The notes beneath the pieces were generated by a model. The model saw only the letters and a program-made list of their open reading frames with translations. It was not told the origin of the DNA and made no database searches. Positions 56,218-64,000 of a DNA stretch of 64,000 nucleotides are shown here, piece by piece (position 1 is the first letter of the stretch; every line of letters starts with the position of its first letter). The position numbers and the translations under genes were made by a program. This stretch comes from Hemerocallis citrina (Eukaryota; Streptophyta; Magnoliopsida; Asparagales; Asphodelaceae), in NCBI GenBank assembly GCA_017893485.1, contig CM030364.1, positions 46,215,254-46,279,253 on the forward strand. The letters are read 5' to 3'.

Positions 56218-56886
56218 ATGTCTTACATACTATGTTAGATACAAAGATAATGAGACGATAGAAGAATTGATATGGTTGAAGACAAAGAAGGAAACAGTCA
56301 GCAGCAGCAACAGTAGCAGGCTGCGGTCGATCGATCTTAGGGTGCAGTCGATCGTCCCCTGTAAAGTGTCTTCCCGATAGAAGGAAGGTTGACTGGTCTT
56401 GTTGGAAGATCGACTGTTCGCGGTGCTGATGGGTTTTTAGGCTCGGGTCTGGCTGATTTGTGAGAAGCCCAATTTCATCTTTAAGTCAGATCGTGTGGTT
56501 CCTATCGTAGGGTTATCTATTCAGTACCATCCAATGGCTATTGTATCAAGATATCAAACTAAAGTTTCTCTATATCTCTATATATTATTGTTATTGGCCT
56601 CTATTGAGAGCCAAAAGAGAGAGTACTTCATTGAAAGAGAGATTGGGTGATTCTCTAATTGTAAACAACTAGTACCTGTTGGTGAGGCTTGAGAGATGGT
56701 CGTGGTGAGAATTGTAATGTTCTTGTATCTTCTATAGTTGAATAACATCTTGGGTTTCTTCTCCCCGGGATTAAGGCGAAAGCCCCAACCGAGACAGATT
56801 TGTGTACTTTGGTGTGATCTCCTATGTGCATGGTGGTTTGTATTGATTGTATCACACAACTTAACAAGATCCTTAATTTCCTAACA
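56218..56886 (+). repeat. 3' LTR of the copia element
   Basis: Begins TGTTGGGCTTATGTC and ends TTCCTAACA. It carries an extra ~18-bp stretch (GGTGAGGCTTGAGAGATGG) near 56680 compared with the 5' LTR. Confidence 0.93.
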
Positions 56887-57385
56887 TCCCCTTCTTATTA
56901 TTCTTTGCCAATGCGACAACCTCCACGTCCTCAAACTCCCTCACCCACCAACTCTGAACCACACACTCCAAAACCAGCACCATTGACCCAACTATAAACA
57001 TCCCCACCATTGCACACTCCTCCATCCTCATTAGCACCCTCGGCCTCCTTTCAAATTCTAAAAAATGTAGGCTCGAGTCGGGGCAGAGAAAGAGAAAGAA
57101 GAAGGCCAGGGCATGGCCAATAAATGAAATTACAAGGAGAGAAATGTGAGTGATGAAGAAGGAATGCTAGCGAGTAGTGAAATGAGAATACGAGCCGAGG
57201 AGGGTCGTTGAAGAGACAACAAAGAGGGCCCAACCGAAGAGAGGGGGGGGGGGGGGGGGGAGGTGTTCGGAGGAGGAAAAGAGGGATAAGGACGCATAAG
57301 AGAGGAGGAGGATGAGGTTGAGTGAGGCGAGGATGAGATTCGAGAGAGCGCAACGATTGCTAATGTTGGAACTAAAATTAGCCAT
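56887..57385 (-). pseudogene. Four-helix plant membrane protein gene, 5' part, split by copia
   Basis: The frame starts MANFSSNISNRCALSNLILA. Hydrophobic segments are at about residues 13-36 (ALSNLILASLNLILLLSYAS), 49-66 (FGWALFVVSSTTLLGSYS), 76-98 (ITHISLLVISFIGHALAFFF) and 125-145 (AMVGMFIVGSMVLVLECVV). A TAG at 57167-57169 interrupts the frame between segments 2 and 3; otherwise it is continuous to the LTR edge at 56887. The order of helices with a final CVV-x-SWWVREFE block resembles an uncharacterised single-exon plant membrane protein family. A poly-C tract encoding Pro (57242-57260) lies between helices 1 and 2. Total length without the insertion would be about 204 residues. Confidence 0.75.
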
Positions 57386-57838
57386 TGATTTTGTAAAAAT
57401 TTTTGTGCTAACTGCTTAGGAGAAAGTTTACTCTCAATTTTATAGCCAAAATAAAGAGAAGGGACGATTGTTGAGGAGCGGGAGTATGGTTTGAAAGTTA
57501 ATGGAGGACTGCAAAACGGCTAACAATTTTGATTATAGCGTATCACACTTTTGTCATGGTTCTCTTTTGTACTTTAACTTGGAGATTTTGGAGCCGTTTG
57601 CATGTAAGGGATGGTTTGGTTAAATGTAGATTTACTGTAGCGAGGGAGAAACACTGTAACAAAAGTAAATTATTATATTTGATTTTTCTTAAAATAATTT
57701 TGGTTGGATGTAGATTTACTATAAATGGAATAGTTTTTCATGAAAGGTTAGTTGTGGTTGAGTTATAGTAATACTATAGCGAAAATAATTTAAAACAATT
57801 GTTAACTTTTTTGTTTGACCTGAATTAATCTCAATTAA
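57386..57838. other. Upstream region of the four-helix protein gene
   Basis: The presumed promoter region of the minus-strand gene. A repeated TGTAGATTTACTGTAGCGA / TGTAGATTTACTATAAATGG motif occurs near 57625 and 57708. Nothing else recognised. Confidence 0.35.
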
Positions 57839-58029
57839 TCTCTAATATTATAATGGGAGAAAGCCTTAGTGTCATTTATCATTTTGTCATTTTGTCATTC
57901 TAACAACATGTGTAACGTGCGTACATAACTAATATAAAGGAGGTTTCCAGTTCAAATCCTCCATACGTCAGAGTTTTTATTTTATTTTTTGAAATGATTA
58001 AATCGTGCATCACACGTGTAAATTACTAG
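57839..58029 (+). mobile_element. Short Helitron, family B
   Basis: Starts TCTCTAATATTATAATGGGA after an A and ends CACACGTGTAAATTACTAG before T. Its start matches the element at 8769-9106. A tRNA B-box-like CCAGTTCAAATCCTCC is inside, but no A box or fold supports a tRNA or SINE. Confidence 0.65.
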
Positions 58030-59249
58030 TTAGGTTTAAAAAAATTCTACTACATCAAACTAAAGCACTGCTATAGTGCTTTACATCCAAACAAACCACC
58101 TATTACAGTGCTTTCCCAATGAAATCGATTTTAAGATAGGAGTGGTTTGTATGTAAATGAGCTGCAAAAACCGATTTCATTGTTGCATTACTCCTGTACT
58201 TTTTGTTCGTTTTCGTTGAGTTCACCAATTTTTGTTCTTTTATTTCCCTGCCTCTTTCTCCCCTTCTCCAATTTCCTTTGTCACCACCTTTATTTACAGA
58301 GTAATGCTACATCCACTAGTGAATAAAATAATAGTAAAATTGGTAGTGGACGAAGGATCAGTTTAATTTACAAAACCCTATATAAACCAAATGTACCCCC
58401 CTCACATTGCCGATGTGGGACTATAGTCCCACATATACAGCACAACACCCAGTTTGTATGCTTGGGTTTTTTTTTCTGTCAGTTTTTTTCTTTTTGTTTT
58501 TTAAGTTTTTATTTTTGGGTTAGCTTTTTAAGCTTGCTTTTTTTTTTGGTTCGGTTCCTTTTTTTGTAAGCTTAGTTTTTTTTTTTTGTTTTCATTTTTT
58601 TAGCTTAGTTTTTTTTTCGTTTAGGTTTTTTAGTTTAATTATTTTAAATAGATTAATTTAGTTTAATTAGTTTAAACCCTAATTAATTGAGATTAATTTC
58701 AAATAAAACAAAAGGTTAAAAAATATTTTAAAATGGTCGCTGCAGTGTTCTTATAACTCAAACAAAACAAATCTACCTATCTACATGCAACTCCAACTCT
58801 CTCATTATAGTCTTCATTTTTACTTTTAAAAATATATAATCCTATTTATTAAGACATGCATCGCACGTGTAAATCAGAGATTTTTTTTAATAATACGTGC
58901 ATCATAATACGTGCATCACACGTATATATTACTAGTTTGATGTAAATTTACTATAGCCACAAAATATTTATAAGGTTTTTTTAAAAAAATAAATAAATAT
59001 TAGTCCCTTTGAAACATGTATTTTCAATAATCTCTAATTTTACATTATTTGCTATCTAAGTCCCTTAATTGATCAAATAATTATGAAATTAGTCATTCTG
59101 AAAGATTAATCATCAATTTGTCATCAAATCGTCGTCATACTCAACAAATATCTTTACAAATATCTTTTTTATTTTCGTAATACCTCCTTTTAGTCCTACC
59201 ATCTTATCCCCAACAGCTAGTATACACAAACACGCATTTTATAAATGGA
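58030..59249. other. AT-rich intergenic region with a Helitron-like 3' end
   Basis: It contains T-rich runs (58460-58640) and a second Helitron-type terminus, GCATCACACGTATATATTACTAG, ending at 58935, whose 5' end I could not place. GATGTGGGACTATAGTCCCACAT near 58410 is a palindrome. No gene is seen. Confidence 0.4.
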
Positions 59250-59792
59250 CTAGATTTGCTCGTGGGCACGTACCTACGGCACGTCTTCGGAACGATACAG
59301 CATATAAAAGTCTTGTAAACAGTAAAATAACAATTATGTAACTCAAGTTTAAATAGTAAAACAATAATTAGTTGTAAATAGAAGTTCATGTTTCCATTAA
59401 TATATGTTGAAAAATAATTATAAATGGGGGTGTAAAATCCAACATCTTAGAACTTTGAGTGTGGAAAATGATGAAATTTAACCGTTGATGAGATATTTGT
59501 TATTTTCAATGTAACATGAGCAATAAAAAATGCATAAAAAATCTGAAAATTTACAAACCTGAAATTTGAAAATATAAATTTTTGAGTAAATAGAAAGATA
59601 ATGAGGGGGGGGCATAGAGAAATAAATAAATAAATAAATAAAGGAGTTGTTTTGAGGGGATTTAAATTTGAGTTTTGGGAGGAAACTTTTGGGGAAAAAA
59701 AATATGTTTTGTGAGGTTAGATCTGGACCATTGATTTCAACCCTATTGAATGAGAGCCACTTGATAGCTTTCTTTGTGTTTTATTATATAGA
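59250..59792 (-). mobile_element. Non-autonomous Helitron, family A copy 6
   Basis: Minus-strand start TCTATATAATAAAACACAAA and 3' end CCGTAGGTACGTGCCCACG then AGCAAATCTAG, between A and T. It is very similar to copy 3 over its whole length. Confidence 0.88.
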
Positions 59793-60137
59793 TTTCTCTA
59801 CTAACAATTCTACTATTTCGGTTGCTTTTTTTCTTGAAAATACCAGAAACTTTGCTACTTCCCATCAACACAACATATGAGTATACCCTATATATGAGCA
59901 TGCCCTCGTCTTTTATCACACCTAGTTAGCCTATTAATTATGATTAAGTTGAATTTTGATGAAAACCACCATTTAGGGGGACCTATTTAGTTTGATGTTG
60001 CTCAATTAAGAGACCTAATTGTAAATAATATGAAACTTGTGACTAATTTGGAAATATATGTTTTAAAAGGGACTAATATCTAAAAACCCCATTTATAAAC
60101 AATAATGAGTAAAATACACAAATAGTCTACTGCAAAG

Positions 60138-60890
60138 TTGATGTTGGAAAGATGCCACAACGGGGACGAGGATACTCAGGTGCCCCTCAAGGTTAGTGCA
60201 TTCATGTGGTTGGTCACGAATGACGCAATTTTATCAAAAATCAATCTACTAAAGCGAGGCATGCAGATTGAGGGGGGTTGTCAAAGATGCCACAACGGGG
60301 ACGAGGATACTCAACACATTTTTTTCAATTGTAATAGAGCTAGACTAACGTGGGAGGTTATTTGCCTCGGGAACGTGGGAGGTTATTTGCCTCGGGTTTG
60401 GAGGTTTAGAGAGTCCGGGCTCCTCTCAGGTTTGGGAGCTGGGGGGGGGGGGGGGGGGGGGGGGGGCATTAGAAAAGAGGATAGAGATGCGTGGGATATA
60501 TCGGCTGCGGGAACATTATGGGGCTTGTGGCTAGACCGAAATAATCTATGTTTTCGTAACTGCAATCAAAGATTTCCTGTACTGATACATAAAATATTTG
60601 GCTTTATTCATGCTTGGACAGGTAATACGGGACTCAGAAAGAGGCTGAGAATGGTGGAGTAAGTCAGCTACAATGGGCTTAAGAGCGGGGCTGCATGAAT
60701 ATAACCGAAGTTTAGAGCGCTCTTGTTGTATTTTGTGCTTTGCTTTCAGGTTGTCCAAGCATTAGTAGTTTGTGATGCTTTATGTTTTTGGATGTATTTG
60801 ATCAGATTATGTAACTCAACCTACTTTATTTCGTTAATCTCCCATTAATGAAGCGATGACTTTAGTCAATCCTTTTTCAAAAAATAAAGG
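60138..60890 (+). pseudogene. LINE 3' fragment (zf-RVT region)
   Basis: The frame reads VPLKVSAFMWLVTNDAILSK, QRCHNGDEDTQHIFFNCNRA, then RDAWDISAAGTLWGLWLDRN to 60662. It matches the C-terminus of the LINE at 44834-48082 and shares the GCGATGACT / GCTTCATTAATG 3' end. The start is a partial duplication: GATGCCACAACGGGGACGAG occurs at about 60151 and 60285. A G run of about 26 (60441-60466) lies in the frame. Confidence 0.8.
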
Positions 60891-62559
60891 TTGATGTAGG
60901 AAAGATTCGAAATGTAAAATGGTTTGGGTTATAAAGGGGGATGAAAATTTTAGAACAGAATCCTATAATTCATTACCTTCTCTTCCAACCGATATTCGCA
61001 ACAGGGCAGATACATGAAATTTGTGGATGGTTGACCGAGACCATTGTGATTCACAGCATATCATATCAAAGCAGACAGTTCAAATGTATGAATTTCCCTG
61101 ATAAACCATAGTTGCTGATGGAAGACTATTGTACAAATTTGGCATAACTAGTATATGTACATCTATAAGAAAATTTCTAATTTGACATTGGCAGCGTAAT
61201 CCAAAATATAGTACCAACCGGGGGTATGGACTATGGAATATCTTGATTTTCTGGACCGAATGCAAGATTTCCAAAAGAAGATAACCTGACTTCTAGCTTG
61301 GTGATTTCTGAATTAACCTGAACCTGTACATTCTCAGTAGTTACGAAATTTTAACAGTTCTGGGTGCCCTCAAAATGATGCACATCCAATGTTCAGACCT
61401 GTCAAACAAACATTGCAATTGTTATCAATAACCAAGTCACAATTTGACCTAAACGATAGTTATCAGAACATAAAGAACGACACTAGTTGTAATCAAAGTT
61501 TGCATACTCAACATGGACTCTAGAGCGTAAGAGTGAAGCCCACAATCAATTAACGAAAGTGTGATTCTATATGCGCTTCACATTCTGTCTTGGACCGCAT
61601 TTTGAGTCTACAAAACTTGAGCACGAAAAGCATTATACATAAATGTTTTTGTGTTAGCTAAGAAAAGTCTTTTCATGCTGAAGACAGGATACGTCTATGT
61701 GACTGACGAGCAGAAATGAAACAGTCTACAAAGAAATGATCATCCAGACTCTTTGAACAAACTCTAAGGTATACAGTTGACTTGTCACTCAAACTTTTGA
61801 CCGTAAAATTGGGATAAAAGCTATGTTCTAGCTTTTTATCAAGACTAAAGTTTTCACAACTAAACTTTTCATTGCCCAGGTTCATAAAACGTGAATGAAT
61901 AGTTGCATATCTCAAGTAAAGCAGCTACTGGGTGTATAATTGGAGTATTTTGCTGTACCAGTCTTTTAAGGATCATACAAAGGTCGATTCAACAAGACAT
62001 AAATCTGTGCATAAAAATATTATCAGCCAGGTGGCAAATACGGAAAGTGATATGTAATGTGTCCATCTTTAATATTAATGGATAGGTGGCAAATTCGGAA
62101 AGTGAAAACATTAACATAAGGGCTAATCCGCTAATGAGATAATTCGGTAGTCGGAATCATAATGCATAAAGCTGATGGAAGACTTAGAAGGCTGTGACAC
62201 ACTGGGGTGTTAGTTTCTATGCAACGGCTCTAGTTCCACAACGGAACCCAGTTGCAAGTGTTTCGATGGGTTGCAACTAAAAAGTAATTACAAGATGCCC
62301 TTGCAAGTTTTAATTTGCATTAATATTTGTTACAATTAACCAATATTGCTGCAACACTTGCAATCACGACATCTAGCCTCCACTTACATCTACAGTTGTA
62401 GCTGCAGCCAGAAAACCACAACTGCAATTGGTGTAACTGTTGTTGTATGCAATTAAACTTGCACATAACTATAGCTTCATTGCAATTATAGTTTCCAGAT
62501 AATGATAAAGCTTAACAAGTTTGAAATACCTGATTTAAGTGATTAAGGGTATGGATACT
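60891..62559. other. Downstream region of the SPL2-like gene
   Basis: It includes the presumed 3' UTR next to 62559. No coding, RNA or repeat feature is recognised in the rest; TTGCAA motifs are frequent at 62260-62480. Confidence 0.4.
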
Positions 62560-62845
62560 TTAAGAATCATAGATTCTGATGGAAGACTGGATGGTTTGCC
62601 GACATAAAGGGCATTTAGGTGATGAATCAATCTCCACTGACATAGCACATCGAGGACAACAGACTAGATGCCCACAAGGGACGAAAGCACTTCTCCTCCG
62701 CCTCAACAGACAGATCACACATAGTTGCCCATCCGGTATATCTCCAGACTCCTCACCACCGCCACCAATTTCTGCCTGAACTTCATCACGTAGACTTTGA
62801 TTCTGCCTTTGTCTCTGCTTCCACTCTTTCCATTTCCGCCAGTTC
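62560..62845 (-). CDS. SPL2: SPL2-like RING-type E3 ubiquitin ligase, last exon
   Basis: After an ACACAG acceptor the exon reads NWRKWKEWKQRQRQNQSLRD, an acidic Gly-rich linker, then a C-terminal RING-HC finger: DGQLCVICLLRRRRSAFVPC, GHLVCCPRCAMSVEIDSS and PKCPLCRQTIQSSIRIYDS, ending in TAA at 62560-62562. All eight metal ligands are present. The spacing and C-terminal position match plant SPL2, a relative of SP1 and animal MUL1/MAPL, membrane-anchored E3 ligases of the chloroplast outer envelope (mitochondrial in animals). SP1 acts on protein-import components; SPL2 is thought to overlap with it. The frame is intact. Confidence 0.85.
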
Positions 62846-63466
62846 CTGTGTTAGCCAATGCCACGGTAAATCAAAATTATTTAGGCTGTGCTCCAAGTCA
62901 GGTTTGGTACAAGACAATATTAACCCAAAAGAAAGTTACTTAGGAGAAAATATCTCGCTAGTAAGACTCAGACATTAGTAGTATGATAAAGAAGAAAATG
63001 AGTTCCTTCACTTCCTTGTACTTTAAAAATAACACATATAAGTACTCTACTAGAAGGGTTGGTTCAGATAGATAGCGACTTGGTCCATCCTTCTCCTTGC
63101 TTAGGCCAGAGCAGTTGGAATGCGTTTACTTTAACAACTGAATGGTTGAAAATTACTTAATAAATGGTTCTTCAGTGAAGTTTTCCAAAAATAATACAGA
63201 AATAATGACAAAAACAAGGACAATTTAGAAATATATTTACTGATTGATGGACCAGCCAGTGTCAAATTTCTAAACACGATGTCACCCAATTGCAAGATGA
63301 AGAAGTATGATTGTCAAGTATCTGATTGTTTCAATGGAATTCACTGCTTGCATGAGGGGCTGAGGGCAGAGATGAGGGGAAGACCTGGGGGGTGGGGGCG
63401 AGAAGAACTTGAAACGGAAATTAATTGCAGGATAGAATAAATAGTGCCATTGACGGGGTTACATAC
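62846..63466 (-). other. Intron of the SPL2-like gene
   Basis: A canonical GT-AG intron of 621 bp with phase-compatible exons. It contains no recognised repeat. Confidence 0.8.
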
Positions 63467-63586
63467 CTGCTGACAGCATAGCCTAATATAGCAATAGACA
63501 CTGTCCCTAGCACAATTCCACTCCAAAACAGAATCCGAGTGTTAATAGCAAGATCCACTTCTATCTCATCCTTTGTCTTTTCAGAT
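63467..63586 (-). CDS. SPL2: SPL2-like RING-type E3 ubiquitin ligase, penultimate exon
   Basis: A 120-bp exon between a TTTCTCAG acceptor and a GTATGT donor encodes SEKTKDEIEVDLAINTRILF then WSGIVLGTVSIAILGYAVS. The second stretch is the membrane span expected just before the RING exon in this family. Its last two bases AG plus the first G of the next exon make an Arg codon, giving RNWRKWKEW across the junction. The GIDE domain and N-terminus would lie beyond 64000. Confidence 0.85.
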
Positions 63587-64000
63587 CTGAGAAAAGAGAT
63601 AATATCAGTTATAATTCTAAAAACAAGCCAAATCTTACAGAAATAAAAGAAGGATCAGGGGTCTAAGTCGAGCAAAATAGGAACATAAGCATATTCAAAT
63701 ATAAATACTAGAAATTGATATGGATGCGAATACAAGTTTTGCTTGCATATAGAACACAACATCCACATTTGATTAAAAATAATATTAATTTCGGTCTCTG
63801 CACAACTCTTAATGACACAACTGACGATTAGAATAAAGAAATGAGTTAACCTCGTAAATTATTTGATCATCCAAAGGTTCAACACCATCAGTATGTGTAT
63901 CCATTTAGAAATGGGTGGGTAAGGAATATCTAATAAAAGAAATTGAACTTGAATTTGAATCAAATACTTTGCATTCATTTACACTCCTAACAAAACATTA
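63587..64000 (-). other. Probable upstream intron of the SPL2-like gene
   Basis: No further exon of the family is recognisable up to the window edge. AT-rich intron-like sequence. Confidence 0.5.

Larger units (their letters stand above)
49523..56886 (+). mobile_element. Ty1/copia LTR retrotransposon, pol-deleted
   Basis: LTRs lie at 49523-50185 and 56218-56886. A primer binding site TGGTATCAGAGC (50188-50199) and a polypurine tract (about 56208-56217) are present. Flanking pentamers are TTCCC and TCCCC. The internal region holds gag and part of protease, but integrase, reverse transcriptase and RNase H are missing. A solo LTR at 50593-55091 splits gag. The two LTRs differ by roughly 10-15% by eye, so this is an old insertion. 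Confidence 0.93.

Noticed and set aside
57939..57975. tRNA B-box-like CCAGTTCAAATCC
   Set aside because: No A box, no acceptor stem and no SINE tail. It lies inside a short Helitron.
58405..58430. Palindrome GATGTGGGACTATAGTCCCACAT
   Set aside because: It resembles motifs common in plant repeats, but nothing around it supports a particular element.
62579..62779. A plus-strand 66-codon frame
   Set aside because: It is the complement of the RING finger exon of the SPL2-like gene.

Overview
This is a flowering-plant nuclear window. The evidence is spliced genes with GT-AG introns, a PPR-family relic, chloroplast-protein genes, and a dense mix of plant transposons (Ty3/gypsy chromovirus, Ty1/copia, two LINE clades, hAT, PIF/Harbinger-like, Helitrons, foldback MITEs). 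I cannot name the species. Host genes are few and transposon-derived DNA makes up most of the window.

Layout. 0-7.3 kb: the last exon of an unrecognised gene (+), a small three-helix membrane protein gene (-), a dead RING-H2 gene (+) and a dead PPR gene (-). 7.3-10.7 kb: a Harbinger-like element swollen with A/T microsatellite and holding a Helitron, then a hairpin-rich repeat. 10.7-16.2 kb: a Ty3/gypsy chromovirus (-) with about 2% LTR divergence. 16.6-40.1 kb: a YlmG/YGGT chloroplast membrane protein gene (-). Its exons 1 and 2 lie at 39.6-40.1 kb and its last exon at 17.0-17.2 kb, so one intron is about 22.3 kb. That intron holds a large inverted repeat built on ~70-bp units, an inverted and tandem array of ~450-bp units, a cluster of foldback MITEs at TA microsatellites, Helitrons, hAT elements and an RTE-type LINE relic. 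40.1-43 kb: a foldback element directly upstream of the YlmG start codon, then a hAT element with a perfect 8-bp target duplication. 44.3-48.3 kb: an L1-type LINE (-) with a 14-bp target duplication. 49.4-57.4 kb: a four-helix membrane protein gene (-) split by an old, pol-deleted copia element, which is itself split by a long solo LTR that carries two Helitrons. 57.8-60.9 kb: Helitrons and a LINE fragment. 62.5-63.6 kb: the last two exons of an SPL2-like RING E3 ligase gene (-).

The genes do not form an operon or a shared pathway. YlmG and the SPL2-like ligase are both expected in chloroplast membranes by homology, but their proximity carries no functional claim. The main interest is structural: layered insertions whose order can be read from target-site duplications, a host gene that appears intact despite a transposon-filled intron, and a host gene cut by copia whose frame returns when one 5-bp duplication is removed. 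I found no new enzymatic or defence system. The least explained structures are the hairpin modules with a GTTGGGAAC-type core, the ~70-bp repeat family and the ~450-bp repeat array.
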